From NCBI GenBank assembly GCA_900637135.1, contig LR134353.1:124001-188000 (forward strand): 64,000 nucleotides of DNA, in the 5' to 3' direction. The first letter of the stretch is position 1, and every line of letters begins with the position of its first letter. This document shows positions 18,947-29,642 of this stretch, in pieces. This stretch comes from Mycolicibacterium flavescens (GTDB lineage: Bacteria; Actinomycetota; Actinomycetes; Mycobacteriales; Mycobacteriaceae). Below the pieces are notes generated by a model, which made no database searches, was not told the DNA's origin, and saw only the letters and a program-made list of their open reading frames with translations. The position numbers and the translations under genes were made by a program.

Positions 18947-21034
18947 ATGGCCGCTATGACGCACGCCGGCCATGGCACACAGCACCCGGACACGGCCGCG
19001 GTCGGTCATTCGGGGCACGACCATCCGCAGGGCCACGACCATTCGGGCGGCCATGACCATTCTGGCCACGTCGCCGAGTTCCGGCGCCTGTTCTGGACCA
19101 TGCTCCTGCTCGCCGTCCCCACCGTCGCGCTGTCGGGGATGTTCTCGATGATCCTCGGCTACTCGCTGCCCGACATCCCCGGGATCCGATGGGTGCCGCC
19201 GGTGCTCGGCACCGTGATGTACGTCTGGGGCGGGCGGCCCTTCCTGTCCGGGGCGGTCAGTGAAATCCGTTCCCGTGCACCGGGAATGATGCTGCTGATC
19301 GGGCTGGCGATCACGGTGGCGTTCCTGTCGTCCTGGGGCGCGAGCCTCGGTGTGCTGCACCACGAACTGGACTTCTGGTGGGAACTGGCACTGCTGATCG
19401 TGATCATGCTGCTCGGCCACTGGATCGAGATGCGCTCGCTCGCGCAGACCACATCGGCGCTCGACTCCCTGGCGGCGCTGCTACCTGACGAGGCCGAGCG
19501 GGTCGTCGACGGCGGCACGGAGACCGTCGCACCGGCCGAGTTGCGTGTGGGCGACGTCGTCCTGGTGCGCCCCGGAGGCAACATCCCTGCCGATGGCGAG
19601 ATTATCGCCGGCACGGCGGACGTCGACGAGTCGATGGTCACCGGCGAATCGCGGCCGGTTCGCCGGGGGGCTGGCGACCACGTCGTTGCCGGCACGGTGG
19701 CCACCGACTCAGGGCTGCGGGTGCAGGTCAGCGCGGTCGGCGACGACACGACGCTGGCCGGTATCCAGCGGTTGGTGACCGAAGCGCAGAACTCGTCGTC
19801 GCGGGCGCAGCGCCTGGCCGACAAGGCGGCGGGTTGGCTGTTCTGGTTCGCGCTGTCGGCGGCGATCGTCACCGCGGTGGTGTGGTCGTTCGTGGGTTTG
19901 CCCGCCGCGGCCGTCATCAGGACCATCACCGTCCTGGTGATCGCCTGCCCGCACGCTTTGGGGCTGGCGATACCGCTGGTGGTCTCGATCGCCACCGAAC
20001 GCGCCGCACGCGGAGGCGTTCTGATCAAGGACCGGCTGGCGCTGGAGAGCATGCGGACCGTCGAGTCCGTGCTGTTCGACAAGACGGGCACGCTGACCAA
20101 GGGGGAGCCGTCGGTCACCACGGTCGCGACTGCACCCGGCCATTCCGCCGAGGATGTCCTGACGTGGGCGGCGGCGGCCGAGGCGTACTCCGAGCATCCG
20201 CTGGCCAAGGCGATCGTCGCGGCCGCGCGCGACCGCTCGCTGAACCTGCCGCCGACCACCGACTTCAGCTCGTCCCCGGCGGTCGGCGTCAAGGCCACGG
20301 TCGGGGGCCGCACCGTCCAGGTCGGCGGGCCGCGGATGCTGGCCGAAGCGGGGCTCGCCGACCTGCCCGAAACGGGGCGGTGGCGCGACGAAGGGGCGAT
20401 CATCCTGCACGTCGTGGTCGACGGTGAGGCCGCCGGTGCGATCAAGCTGGCCGACGAGGTGCGACCGGAGTCCCGCCAGGTGGTCGAGGCGCTGACCAAG
20501 CTGGGCATCGAAGTGGTGATGATCACCGGCGACGCGGAGGCCGTCGCGCAGTCGGTGGCCGCCGACCTGGGGATCGAGCGGGTGTTCGCCGGGGTACGTC
20601 CGGAGGACAAGGCGGCAAAGGTGGCCGAGTTGCAGCGGGACGGGCGCAAGGTGGCGATGGTCGGGGACGGGGTCAACGACGCCCCCGCGCTTGCCCAGGC
20701 CGATGTCGGCATCGCGATCGGCGCGGGAACCGATGTGGCGATCGCCTCGGCCGGGGTGATCCTGGCCGGGTCGGATCCGCGCTCGGTGCTGTCGGTACTG
20801 CAGCTGTCCCGGGCCGCATACCGCAAGATGAAGCAAAACCTCTGGTGGGCAGCGGGATACAACTTGGTGTCGGTGCCGCTGGCCGCGGGGGTGCTGGCGC
20901 CGGTCGGCTTCATCCTGCCGATGTCCGTCGGCGCGATCTTGATGTCGGCGTCGACGGTCGTGGTGGCGCTCAACGCGCAGCTGCTGCGCCGGCTGGACCT
21001 CACCCCCGAAGCCAGCCTGAAAGCGGTTTCCTAA
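18947..21034 (+). CDS. CopB-type copper-translocating P-type ATPase
   Basis: A 695-residue P1B-ATPase. Seen: a histidine-rich N terminus (GHSGHDHPQGHDHSGGHDHS, residues 20-39) in place of CxxC metal domains; actuator motif TGES; the membrane motif CPHALGLAIPL, i.e. CPH rather than CPC; phosphorylation site DKTGTLTKG; SEHPLAKAI; and GDGVNDAPAL. CPH plus the His-rich tail marks the P1B-3/CopB group, which exports Cu2+ or Cu+/Ag+. About eight membrane helices are visible. The operator ends right at the start codon; ATG 18956 is an alternative start. Copper induction through a CsoR or RicR repressor is inferred. Confidence 0.92.
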   Translation: MAAMTHAGHGTQHPDTAAVGHSGHDHPQGHDHSGGHDHSGHVAEFRRLFWTMLLLAVPTVALSGMFSMILGYSLPDIPGIRWVPPVLGTVMYVWGGRPFLSGAVSEIRSRAPGMMLLIGLAITVAFLSSWGASLGVLHHELDFWWELALLIVIMLLGHWIEMRSLAQTTSALDSLAALLPDEAERVVDGGTETVAPAELRVGDVVLVRPGGNIPADGEIIAGTADVDESMVTGESRPVRRGAGDHVVAGTVATDSGLRVQVSAVGDDTTLAGIQRLVTEAQNSSSRAQRLADKAAGWLFWFALSAAIVTAVVWSFVGLPAAAVIRTITVLVIACPHALGLAIPLVVSIATERAARGGVLIKDRLALESMRTVESVLFDKTGTLTKGEPSVTTVATAPGHSAEDVLTWAAAAEAYSEHPLAKAIVAAARDRSLNLPPTTDFSSSPAVGVKATVGGRTVQVGGPRMLAEAGLADLPETGRWRDEGAIILHVVVDGEAAGAIKLADEVRPESRQVVEALTKLGIEVVMITGDAEAVAQSVAADLGIERVFAGVRPEDKAAKVAELQRDGRKVAMVGDGVNDAPALAQADVGIAIGAGTDVAIASAGVILAGSDPRSVLSVLQLSRAAYRKMKQNLWWAAGYNLVSVPLAAGVLAPVGFILPMSVGAILMSASTVVVALNAQLLRRLDLTPEASLKAVS

Positions 21035-21447
21035 GAATCTGGCTAGGCTTTTCGCAAACCCCTACGCAGCGGTCTAAGCTGGGAAAAGCGCCGAAATAGC
21101 GCACTTCAGCAAACGCCAGGCGGCGTCGGGAGGCAAGTGTGATGTGTACCGCGCCCCGCTGCAGAACAGGTGGACGCCTTGAAAACCCCAGGGCGGCAAC
21201 GAAGTTCGGTGCAAAACCGAGTGGTGGCGAGCGAGACGGCCGCACCGCCCCGCCGATCTAGTTAGGGTCTACTAAGTTGGCATGTCACCCGGTGTTTGTC
21301 ATATCGTTTTCTCCACTCGGGGCAAGTGGATACAGGCCGGCGTTCGATGCTGCACGAAGGCACTCCATGGCCGGACCGGCTAACCGCCGCTGTCTACGGC
21401 TGTCAGGCAGAAGCTTCATAAGACGTGCAGGAAAAGGGTAGGTGCGA
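21035..21447 (+). other. 413-nt gltB upstream region
   Basis: No convincing gene lies here. The stretch 21100-21270 has several short inverted repeats (for example CGGT-GCAAA-ACCG near 21210) and could be a structured leader, but I could not match it to a known riboswitch. The gltB promoter must be here; GTCAC at 21286-21290 is too weak to call a GlnR site. A minus-strand frame of 81 codons at its start overlaps the ATPase gene and looks spurious. Confidence 0.4.
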
Positions 21448-24400
21448 ATGGCGCCCAGGATGCAAGGGCTGTACAACCCCGCGTTCGAGCACGATGCGTG
21501 CGGCGTCGCGATGGTGGCCGATATGCACGGCCGCCGCAGTCGCGACATCGTCGACAAGGCGATCACCGCCCTGGTGAACCTGGAGCACCGCGGCGCGCAG
21601 GGTGCCGAGCCGAACACCGGCGATGGTGCGGGCATCATGTTGCAGGTTCCCGACGCATTCTTGCGCGAGGTGGTCGACTTCGAGCTGCCGGAGCCGGGGA
21701 GCTACGCCACGGGAATCGCGTTCCTGCCACAGTCGTCGAAGGATGCGGCGACCGCGTGTGAGGCCGTCGAGAAGATCGCGGAGGCCGAAGGACTCGAGGT
21801 CCTGGGTTGGCGTGAGGTACCGATCGACGACTCGCCGCTGGGCGCGCTGGCCCGCGACGCGATGCCGACATTCCGGCAGGTGTTCATGGGCGGTGCGTCG
21901 GGCATGGATTTGGAGCGTCGCGCGTACGTGGTGCGCAAGCGCGCCGAGCACGAGCTGGGCACCAAGGGGCCGGGCCAGGACGGGCCCGGGCGTGAAACCG
22001 TCTACTTCCCAAGCCTTTCCGGGCAGACCTTCGTCTACAAGGGCATGCTGACCACCCCGCAGCTCAAGGCCTTCTACCTCGACCTGCAGGACGACCGGCT
22101 CACCAGTGCGCTGGGCATCGTGCACTCACGCTTCTCGACCAACACGTTCCCGTCGTGGCCGCTGGCCCACCCGTTCCGGCGCATCGCCCACAACGGCGAG
22201 ATCAACACCGTCACCGGCAACGAGAACTGGATGCGTGCGCGAGAGGCGCTCATCAAGACCGACGTGTTCGGCCCGAATCAGGATCTCGACAAGATCACCC
22301 CCGTGTGCACCCCCGGGGCGTCGGACACCGCCCGGTTCGACGAGGTGCTCGAACTCCTGCACCTGGGCGGGCGAAGCCTGCCGCACGCGATGCTGATGAT
22401 GATCCCGGAGGCGTGGGAGCGACACGAGTCGATGGACCCGGCCCGCCGGGCCTTCTACGAATTCCACGACTCGCTGATGGAGCCGTGGGACGGCCCGGCA
22501 TCGGTCTGCTTCACCGACGGCACGGTGATCGGCGCCGTGCTCGACCGCAACGGCCTGCGTCCGTCGCGGATCTGGGTCACCGCCGACGGCCTGGTGGTGA
22601 TGGCGTCGGAGGCAGGCGTGCTCGAACTCGACCCGTCGACCGTCGTCAAGCGGATGCGTCTGCAGCCCGGCCGCATGTTCCTGGTCGACACCTCCAAGGG
22701 CCGCATCGTCTCCGATGAGGAGATCAAGGCCGAACTCGCCGCCGAGCACCCTTACCAGGAGTGGCTCAACGCCGGCCTGTTCGATCTCGATGAGCTGCCG
22801 CCGGGCGACTATGTGCGGATGCCGCACCACCGTGTGGTGCTGCGCCAGCAGATCTTCGGCTTCACCTACGAGGAGCTCAACCTGTTGGTCGCGCCGATGG
22901 CGCGCACCGGCGCCGAGGCGCTGGGCTCGATGGGCACCGACACGCCGATCGCGGTGCTATCGGCGCGTCCGAGGATGCTCTACGACTACTTCCAGCAGCT
23001 GTTCGCCCAGGTGACCAACCCACCTCTGGACGCCATTCGGGAAGAAGTCGTCACCAGCCTGCAGGGCGCAGTCGGACCGGAGGGCGACCTGCTCAACCCG
23101 GGTCCGGAATCCTGCAGGCAGATCGTGCTCTCGCAGCCGATCCTGCGCAACGCCGAACTGTCCAAGCTGATCTGCGTCGACCCCGACCACGAGATCCGCG
23201 GCCGTAAGCACGGCATCCGCGCAGCCGTCATCCGCTGCCTGTATCCGGTCAACCGCGGCGGGCAGGGTCTCAAGGAGGCGCTGGACAACGTGCGCGCCAA
23301 GGTGTCGACCGCGATCCGCGAGGGAGCACGCATCATCGTGCTCTCCGATCGCGAATCCAACGAGCAGATGGCGCCGATCCCGTCGCTGCTGTCGGTCTCG
23401 GCCGTGCACCACCACCTCGTCCGGGAACGCACCCGCACCAAGGTCGGGCTGGTCGTGGAGGCCGGCGACGCCCGCGAGGTGCACCACATGGCCATGCTGT
23501 GCGGCTTCGGCGCGGCGGCGATCAACCCGTACATGGCGTTCGAGTCGATCGAGGACATGGTCGACCGCGGCGTGATCACCGGTATCTCCAGTGACCAAGC
23601 CAAGGCCAACTACGTCAAGGCCGCGGGCAAGGGCGTGTTGAAGGTGATGTCGAAGATGGGCATCTCGACGCTGGCCTCCTACACCGGCGCCCAGCTGTTC
23701 CAGGCCATCGGCATCAACCAGCAGGTGCTCGACGAGTACTTCACCGGATTGACCTGTCCCGTCGGCGGAATCGACCTCGACGACATCGCCGACGACATCG
23801 CCGCCCGGCACGCGTTGGCTTATCTCGATCGGCCCGACGAGTGGGCGCACCGCGAACTCGAGGTCGGCGGCGAGTACCAGTGGCGCCGGGAGGGTGAGTA
23901 CCACCTGTTCAATCCGGACACGGTGTTCAAGCTGCAACATTCAACTCGCACCGGCCAGTACGAGATCTTCAAGGAATACACCAAGCTCGTCGACGATCAG
24001 AGCGAGCGGATGGCCTCGCTGCGCGGGCTGCTCAAGTTCCGCGACGGGTTGCGCCCGCCGGTGCCGCTCGAGGAGGTGGAGCCGGCCAGCGAGATCGTCA
24101 AGCGGTTCTCGACCGGCGCGATGAGCTACGGCTCGATCTCCGCCGAGGCGCACGAGACATTGGCCATCGCGATGAACCGCCTTGGCGGACGATCGAATTC
24201 GGGTGAAGGCGGCGAGGCGGTGTCGCGCTTCGACCGCGACGAGAACGGCGACTGGCGCCGCAGTGCGATCAAGCAGGTGGCCTCGGGGCGGTTCGGCGTG
24301 ACGAGCCATTACCTGAGCAACTGCACCGACATCCAGATCAAGATGGCCCAGGGTGCGAAACCCGGTGAGGGCGGCCAGCTTCCGGGCGGCAAGGTCTACC

Positions 24401-26040
24401 CGTGGGTCGCCGAGGTGCGGCACTCGACGCCCGGCGTCGGCCTGATCTCCCCGCCGCCTCACCACGACATCTACTCGATCGAGGATCTCGCGCAGCTGAT
24501 CCACGACCTGAAGAACGCCAACCCGCAGGCGCGCGTGCACGTCAAGCTGGTATCCGAGAACGGCGTCGGAACGGTGGCCGCCGGTGTGTCCAAGGCGCAC
24601 GCCGACGTCGTGCTGATCTCCGGCCACGACGGCGGTACCGGCGCGACCCCGCTGACGTCGATGAAGCACGCCGGCGCGCCGTGGGAACTCGGTCTGGCCG
24701 AAACCCAGCAGACGTTGCTGCTCAACGGTCTTCGCGACCGCATCGTCGTCCAGGTCGACGGCCAGCTCAAGACGGGCCGCGACGTCGTGGTCGCCGCACT
24801 GCTCGGCGCCGAGGAGTTCGGCTTCGCCACCGCGCCGCTGGTGGTCTCGGGTTGCATCATGATGCGCGTCTGCCACCTCGACACCTGTCCGGTGGGCGTG
24901 GCCACCCAGAACCCGGTGCTGCGCGAGCGGTTCACCGGAAAGCCCGAATTCGTCGAGAACTTCTTCATGTTCATCGCCGAAGAGGTGCGGGAGATGATGG
25001 CTCAGTTGGGCTTCCGCACGGTCAACGAGATGGTCGGGCAGGTCGGCGCGCTGGACACCACGAAGGCCGCCGAGCACTGGAAGGCCTACAAGCTCGACCT
25101 GACGCCGGTTCTGCACGAGCCCGAGTCGGCGTTCATGAACCAGGACCTGTATTGCAGTTCGCGTCAGGACCATGGCCTCGACAAGGCGCTCGACCAGCAA
25201 CTGATCGTGATGTGCCGCGAAGCGCTGGATTCACAGACGCCGGTGCGCTTCTCGACGACGATCGCCAACGTCAACCGGACAGTCGGCACGATGCTCGGCC
25301 ATGAGGTGACCAAAGCCTATGGCGGGCAGGGCCTTCCGGACGGCACCATCGACATCACCTTCGACGGTTCGGCGGGCAACAGCTTCGGGGCGTTCGTTCC
25401 TAAGGGCATCACGCTCCGGGTCTACGGCGACGCCAACGACTATGTCGGCAAGGGCCTCTCGGGTGGACGGATCGTGGTGCGGCCATCGGACAGCGCACCC
25501 GAGGACTACGTCGCCGAGGACAACATCATCGCGGGCAACGTGATCCTGTTCGGTGCGACGAGCGGCCAGGTGTTCATCCGCGGCCAGGTCGGCGAGCGGT
25601 TCGCGGTGCGCAACTCCGGTGCGCACGCGGTGGTCGAAGGCGTGGGCGACCACGGTTGTGAGTACATGACCGGCGGCAAAATCGCGATCCTCGGTCCGAC
25701 GGGGCGCAACTTCGCCGCGGGCATGTCCGGTGGCATCGCCTACGTCTACGACCCCGACGGTGCACTGCCGGACAACCTCAACGCCGAGATGGTGGAACTG
25801 GAGGGCCTCGACGAGGAGGACAGTGAAGATGTGGCATGGCTGCACGACATCATCCAGGCCCACGTCGACGCCACCGATTCCGCTGTCGGAGCACGGATAC
25901 TCAACGACTGGGACAACAACGTGAAGCACTTCACCAAGGTGATGCCCCGCGATTTCAAACGGGTGCTCGAGGCGATCGCCGAGGCAGAACGCACCGGCGC
26001 CAACGTCAACGAGGCGATCATGGCGGCCGCCAGTGGCTGA
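21448..26040 (+). CDS. gltB: glutamate synthase (NADPH) large subunit
   Basis: A 1530-residue GOGAT alpha subunit of the normal length. Seen: class II glutaminase with a short propeptide, nucleophile Cys18 in [14 protein letters not shown]; the FMN-binding synthase domain with [15 protein letters not shown] [16 protein letters not shown]; 3Fe-4S cysteines in the [18 protein letters not shown] block (about residues 1135-1150); and the C-terminal right-handed beta-helix rich in glycine ([21 protein letters not shown]). It transfers the glutamine amide to 2-oxoglutarate. ATG 21448 is preferred over GTG 21442 because AGGGTAGG precedes it. It overlaps gltD by 8 nt, making the heterodimer stoichiometric. 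Confidence 0.97.
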   Translation: MAPRMQGLYNPAFEHDACGVAMVADMHGRRSRDIVDKAITALVNLEHRGAQGAEPNTGDGAGIMLQVPDAFLREVVDFELPEPGSYATGIAFLPQSSKDAATACEAVEKIAEAEGLEVLGWREVPIDDSPLGALARDAMPTFRQVFMGGASGMDLERRAYVVRKRAEHELGTKGPGQDGPGRETVYFPSLSGQTFVYKGMLTTPQLKAFYLDLQDDRLTSALGIVHSRFSTNTFPSWPLAHPFRRIAHNGEINTVTGNENWMRAREALIKTDVFGPNQDLDKITPVCTPGASDTARFDEVLELLHLGGRSLPHAMLMMIPEAWERHESMDPARRAFYEFHDSLMEPWDGPASVCFTDGTVIGAVLDRNGLRPSRIWVTADGLVVMASEAGVLELDPSTVVKRMRLQPGRMFLVDTSKGRIVSDEEIKAELAAEHPYQEWLNAGLFDLDELPPGDYVRMPHHRVVLRQQIFGFTYEELNLLVAPMARTGAEALGSMGTDTPIAVLSARPRMLYDYFQQLFAQVTNPPLDAIREEVVTSLQGAVGPEGDLLNPGPESCRQIVLSQPILRNAELSKLICVDPDHEIRGRKHGIRAAVIRCLYPVNRGGQGLKEALDNVRAKVSTAIREGARIIVLSDRESNEQMAPIPSLLSVSAVHHHLVRERTRTKVGLVVEAGDAREVHHMAMLCGFGAAAINPYMAFESIEDMVDRGVITGISSDQAKANYVKAAGKGVLKVMSKMGISTLASYTGAQLFQAIGINQQVLDEYFTGLTCPVGGIDLDDIADDIAARHALAYLDRPDEWAHRELEVGGEYQWRREGEYHLFNPDTVFKLQHSTRTGQYEIFKEYTKLVDDQSERMASLRGLLKFRDGLRPPVPLEEVEPASEIVKRFSTGAMSYGSISAEAHETLAIAMNRLGGRSNSGEGGEAVSRFDRDENGDWRRSAIKQVASGRFGVTSHYLSNCTDIQIKMAQGAKPGEGGQLPGGKVYPWVAEVRHSTPGVGLISPPPHHDIYSIEDLAQLIHDLKNANPQARVHVKLVSENGVGTVAAGVSKAHADVVLISGHDGGTGATPLTSMKHAGAPWELGLAETQQTLLLNGLRDRIVVQVDGQLKTGRDVVVAALLGAEEFGFATAPLVVSGCIMMRVCHLDTCPVGVATQNPVLRERFTGKPEFVENFFMFIAEEVREMMAQLGFRTVNEMVGQVGALDTTKAAEHWKAYKLDLTPVLHEPESAFMNQDLYCSSRQDHGLDKALDQQLIVMCREALDSQTPVRFSTTIANVNRTVGTMLGHEVTKAYGGQGLPDGTIDITFDGSAGNSFGAFVPKGITLRVYGDANDYVGKGLSGGRIVVRPSDSAPEDYVAEDNIIAGNVILFGATSGQVFIRGQVGERFAVRNSGAHAVVEGVGDHGCEYMTGGKIAILGPTGRNFAAGMSGGIAYVYDPDGALPDNLNAEMVELEGLDEEDSEDVAWLHDIIQAHVDATDSAVGARILNDWDNNVKHFTKVMPRDFKRVLEAIAEAERTGANVNEAIMAAASG

Positions 26041-27499
26041 TCCCCGCGGTTTCCTCAAGTACACCCAGCGCGAGACGCCGCAGCGGCGGCCCGTGCCGAT
26101 TCGCCTGCGCGACTGGAAAGAGGTCTACGAGGAATTCTCCCACGACACCCTGCGCGAGCAGGCAACCCGCTGTATGGACTGCGGGATTCCGTTCTGCCAC
26201 AACGGTTGTCCGCTCGGAAACCTGATCCCCGAGTGGAACGACCTGGTGCGCAACGACCGCTGGCGGGACGCCATCGAGCGGCTGCACGCGACGAACAACT
26301 TCCCGGAGTTCACCGGCCGGCTGTGCCCCGCGCCGTGCGAGGGTTCCTGCGTTCTGGGCATCAACCAGGATCCGGTCACGATCAAACAGGTCGAGGTCGA
26401 GATCATCGACAAGGCCTTCGACGAGGGTTGGGTGACGCCGCTGCCGCCGGAGGTCAAGACCGGTAAGAGGGTCGCCGTCGTCGGCTCGGGCCCGGCCGGG
26501 CTGGCCGCCGCCCAGCAGCTGACCCGCGCCGGGCACAGCGTCACGCTGTTCGAGCGCGACGACCGCATCGGCGGGCTGCTGCGCTACGGCATCCCCGAGT
26601 TCAAGATGGAAAAGCGCCACATCGACCGTCGTCTGGAGCAGATGGCGGACGAGGGCACCGAGTTCTGCACCGGGGTCAACGTCGGCGTCGACATCACCGC
26701 GCAGCAGCTTCGCAAGGAGTTCGACGCGGTGGTGCTCGCCGGCGGCGCGACGGAGCGGCGTGACCTGCCGATCCCGGGTCGCGAGCTCGACGGCATCCAT
26801 CAGGCGATGGAGTACCTGCCGTGGGCCAACCGCGTGCAGTTCGGCGACCCCGTCACCGACGAGAACGGCCTGCCGCCGATCCACGCGAAGGACAAGAAGG
26901 TCATCATCATCGGCGGTGGTGACACCGGCGCCGACTGTCTGGGCACCGCTCACCGCCAGGGCGCGGCCAGCGTGCACCAGTTCGAGATCATGCCGCGGCC
27001 GCCGGAGACACGCGCCGACTCGACGCCGTGGCCGGTCTACCCGTTGATGTTCCGGGTGTCCTCGGCGCACGAGGAAGGCGGCGAGCGCGTCTACTCGGTC
27101 AACACCGAGGAGTTCATCGGCCGCGACGGGCATGTCACCGGCCTGCGTGGCCACGAGGTCAAGATGAACGCGGGCAAGTTCGAGAAGGTCGAGGGCACCG
27201 AGTTCGAGATGGAAGCCGATCTCGTGCTGCTCGCGATGGGCTTCACCGGTCCCGAGCGCAAAGGCCTGCTGACCGACCTCGGCGTCGAGATCAACGAGCG
27301 GGGCAATGTCAGCCGAGACGCCGACTTCGCCTCCTCGGTGCCCGGCGTCTTCGTCGCGGGCGACATGGGGCGCGGGCAGTCGCTGATCGTGTGGGCCATC
27401 GCGGAGGGGCGCGCGGCCGCGGCGGGTGTGGACCGCTACCTGATGGGCCGGTCGGCGCTTCCGACGCCGATCAAGCCGACCGCTGTGCCGCAGCGGTAG
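26033..27499 (+). CDS. gltD: glutamate synthase (NADPH) small subunit
   Basis: A 488-residue GOGAT beta subunit. Seen: N-terminal iron-sulfur cysteines in [19 protein letters not shown] (about residues 45-63) and [12 protein letters not shown]; the FAD site [17 protein letters not shown]; and the NADPH site [15 protein letters not shown]. It passes electrons from NADPH to the FMN of GltB. The GTG start at 26033 yields [14 protein letters not shown], the normal N terminus of mycobacterial GltD, and lies inside the gltB end. Confidence 0.97.
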   Translation: MADPRGFLKYTQRETPQRRPVPIRLRDWKEVYEEFSHDTLREQATRCMDCGIPFCHNGCPLGNLIPEWNDLVRNDRWRDAIERLHATNNFPEFTGRLCPAPCEGSCVLGINQDPVTIKQVEVEIIDKAFDEGWVTPLPPEVKTGKRVAVVGSGPAGLAAAQQLTRAGHSVTLFERDDRIGGLLRYGIPEFKMEKRHIDRRLEQMADEGTEFCTGVNVGVDITAQQLRKEFDAVVLAGGATERRDLPIPGRELDGIHQAMEYLPWANRVQFGDPVTDENGLPPIHAKDKKVIIIGGGDTGADCLGTAHRQGAASVHQFEIMPRPPETRADSTPWPVYPLMFRVSSAHEEGGERVYSVNTEEFIGRDGHVTGLRGHEVKMNAGKFEKVEGTEFEMEADLVLLAMGFTGPERKGLLTDLGVEINERGNVSRDADFASSVPGVFVAGDMGRGQSLIVWAIAEGRAAAAGVDRYLMGRSALPTPIKPTAVPQR

Positions 27500-27572
27500 G
27501 TGCCGGTAGGTTCCGACGCGACACGCCGCGCAATGTGCGGCTTTTGCGCCTGAGCGCGCGACAGTAAGGGCG

Positions 27573-28406
27573 GTGATCCGCCGCTACCCAACCGCCGGCG
27601 CCGGGCTGAGACTCAACCGGCGCAACTTCATCGCGGGCCTGTCCGTCGCCACTCTCGGCGCAGTGGGGTTGAGCCGGTGCGCGACCGGGGAGCAGCCGCG
27701 AGTCGCGGGTGTGGCCGCGTCCCAGGTCCCGACCGCACCCTCGGTCGGCCTGTTGCCGCCGCCACCGGCGTCGGCGCGGATCGCTCTACCCGGCGGTGGC
27801 GTGCTGAGCAGCCTGCCCGGCGAGGAAGATCTGTTGGCGCTGACCGTCGACGACGGTGTCAGCACTGAGGTCGTGCGGGCCTACACGCAATTCGCCAAGG
27901 ACACCGGAATACGCCTGACTTACTTCGTCAACGGGATTTACCGGTCGTGGACCGATCATGCCGACCTGCTGCGTCCGCTGGTCGATGACGGTCAGATTCA
28001 ACTGGCCAATCACACGTGGTCGCACCCCGACCTCACCAAGCTGACACTGGTCGACGTGGCCGAGCAGTTCCGGCGTAACCACGACTTCCTGTGGAAGACC
28101 TACGGCGTCGACGCACGCCCGTACTTCCGGCCGCCCTACGGCGCGTCCAACCCCCACGTCGACAAGGTGTCGGCCGATCTCGGCTACACCGTCGACACGT
28201 TGTGGTCGGGCACGCTGGAGGACCACGTGTGGATCCCGGCCGCCGAGGTCGTCGCGATGGCCGACAAACACTTCACCGCGCAGACGATCGTGATCGGCCA
28301 CCTCAACCATTCGCCCGTCACCGAGGTCTTCGGGGAATTGGTCGACATCATCCGGGCGCGCGGGCTGCGGACCGTGACGCTGGACGACGTGTTTCTCAGG
28401 CCATGA
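27573..28406 (+). CDS. Tat-exported polysaccharide deacetylase
   Basis: A 277-residue NodB-homology (CE4) protein. Seen: a twin-arginine-type signal (LRLNRRNFIAGLSVATLGAVG, residues 12-32, quoted in part) and the deacetylase motifs TVDDGV (metal/base Asp pair), HTWSH (metal histidines) and FRPPYGAS. The order and spacing are those of active CE4 enzymes. It would remove N- or O-acetyl groups from peptidoglycan or another wall polymer outside the membrane; the substrate is not identifiable. The GTG start has TAAGGG upstream. Its end overlaps the convergent hydrolase gene by 11 nt. Confidence 0.85.
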   Translation: MIRRYPTAGAGLRLNRRNFIAGLSVATLGAVGLSRCATGEQPRVAGVAASQVPTAPSVGLLPPPPASARIALPGGGVLSSLPGEEDLLALTVDDGVSTEVVRAYTQFAKDTGIRLTYFVNGIYRSWTDHADLLRPLVDDGQIQLANHTWSHPDLTKLTLVDVAEQFRRNHDFLWKTYGVDARPYFRPPYGASNPHVDKVSADLGYTVDTLWSGTLEDHVWIPAAEVVAMADKHFTAQTIVIGHLNHSPVTEVFGELVDIIRARGLRTVTLDDVFLRP

Positions 28407-29172
28407 CCGCGGCGGCCCGAATATGCTCCGCCAGCACGTCGGGCGTGCTGACCTGCGGGAAGTGTTTGCACATCAGCGTCGTGATCGAAATGCCGGCCCG
28501 AACGGCGAGCACAACGTTGTCCAGGAACGTGGCTGCCGGGCTGAGACCCCCGATCGTCCACGTGATCGGCTTGCCCACCAGCTCGTCAGGTGACGGCTCT
28601 CGGACTATCCCGGCGGCGACGTACCGCCGAACCCACGTCACATAGTTCGGCTCGAGTCGCTTGTGAAAATCTGCGCCGAGCGCCTCCCACGCGGCGGCAT
28701 CGTCGTTCATCAGATTGGCGAAAAGATCCCGGCAGACCGCGATGACAGCCGAATCGTCAAGGTCCACAAGGCCGTTCAACAACGCCAGCGCGGAACTCAT
28801 CGCCACCTCATGAACGACGGCGCGCCGTACGAGCTCGCCGTGACGGATGATGAGGTCGAGAACCGCTACACCCCCCGAACTGCAGCCGAAGTAGGTGGCA
28901 GCAGGCAAGCTCAGAGACGCCACGAGCTCGGCAATCTGATCAGCGAGCGCCGGCACGGAGATGAGGTCCGGGCGTGTTACACGGCTACGCGAGAAGCCCG
29001 GCATGTCGAACGTCAACACCGAGAACTCATTGGCCAGGGCGGCGGCCACGCGGTCGAAAGAACCGCAATCGCCTTCTCCAGAAGGCACCAGCACTATCGG
29101 CGGACCATCGCCGCGGCGCTCGCAGTACCAATCGACGTCGCCCACCCGGTGCTGGAATCGCTGCACCTCCAT
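28396..29172 (-). CDS. alpha/beta hydrolase
   Basis: A 258-residue alpha/beta-hydrolase. Seen: oxyanion region IVLVPSGEGDCGSFDR, the strand-turn LTFDMPGFSRS, and the nucleophile elbow FGCSSGGVAV (GxSxG, about residue 98). The C terminus has a histidine in MCKHFPQVS that could be the catalytic His. The class covers esterases, lipases and epoxide hydrolases, so no substrate can be named. I chose ATG 29172 because GGAGG lies 6 nt upstream; a GTG 12 nt earlier is in frame. It converges with the deacetylase gene. Confidence 0.82.
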   Translation of the reverse strand: MEVQRFQHRVGDVDWYCERRGDGPPIVLVPSGEGDCGSFDRVAAALANEFSVLTFDMPGFSRSRVTRPDLISVPALADQIAELVASLSLPAATYFGCSSGGVAVLDLIIRHGELVRRAVVHEVAMSSALALLNGLVDLDDSAVIAVCRDLFANLMNDDAAAWEALGADFHKRLEPNYVTWVRRYVAAGIVREPSPDELVGKPITWTIGGLSPAATFLDNVVLAVRAGISITTLMCKHFPQVSTPDVLAEHIRAAAVMA

Positions 29173-29410
29173 GAAGCCTCCCACGTAGTCCTCGGCGAAC
29201 CACTGGAGTATGCGAAGCGGGAGTCAGAACCCGGGCCACTTTGACCAATGCCAAGTCACATCCGTCACTTCAGCAACTCTAAAAACATCAGACGATTTAC
29301 CGGCGCGCCTACCACAGTTTGCCGACAGTCGGGTTCTAATGACTTCATGGGGGCACTGCGGTAAGGTTGGGCCCCGGTCAGCTATCGGTTTCGACACAGG
29401 AGTCAGTTCC
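29173..29410. other. intergenic region upstream of the alpha/beta hydrolase
   Basis: This region must hold the promoter of the hydrolase gene (minus strand). I see no recognised operator. The plus-strand frame is open across it, but only the part from GTG 29411 has a ribosome site. Confidence 0.35.
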
Positions 29411-29551
29411 GTGTATGTCAACCCGCTATCCCGGTCTCGGGTCAGCCGAATCGCCTGGTCACTCCTCCGTCATCCGCTGAAGAGCCGCGAGTTCCCGGCC
29501 AAGGCCGAGCGCCTCATCACTGCCGACGAGCTTCGTCTCTACGGCGTCTAG
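29411..29551 (+). CDS. possible 46-residue basic small protein
   Basis: A 46-codon reading frame starting at GTG 29411 with CAGGAG eight nt upstream and ending in TAG at 29549. Predicted sequence features: an N-terminal VYVNPLSRSRVSRIAWSLL segment, arginine-rich and amphipathic, and an acidic-ended tail ITADELRLYGV. It has no cysteine and no signal peptide. I do not recognise it. The ribosome site and the position between two minus-strand genes favour a real gene, but its size leaves doubt. Confidence 0.4.
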   Translation: MYVNPLSRSRVSRIAWSLLRHPLKSREFPAKAERLITADELRLYGV

Positions 29552-29642
29552 CGAACTGAAAAGCGCGAACTCCCTCGCGCTGAAGTCCTGCCACTGGGCG
29601 TTTGCCAAATCGTTATATTTTCGTGACCGTCAGAAACGGCGG

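Noticed and set aside
18089..19420. 443-codon version of the thioesterase frame
   Set aside because: The extra N terminus is antisense to the copper ATPase and rich in H/Q; homology begins at ATG 18892 and the operator lies between.
19159..21003. 614-codon minus-strand frame opposite the copper ATPase
   Set aside because: Serine/threonine-rich shadow of the ATPase; no ribosome site or domain.
21000..21245. 81-codon minus-strand ORF at the gltB leader
   Set aside because: Overlaps the end of the ATPase gene, no ribosome site, no recognisable features; more likely part of the leader region.
21286..21305. GlnR-type site near gltB
   Set aside because: Only the first half (GTCAC) fits; the expected GAAAC half at the right spacing is missing.
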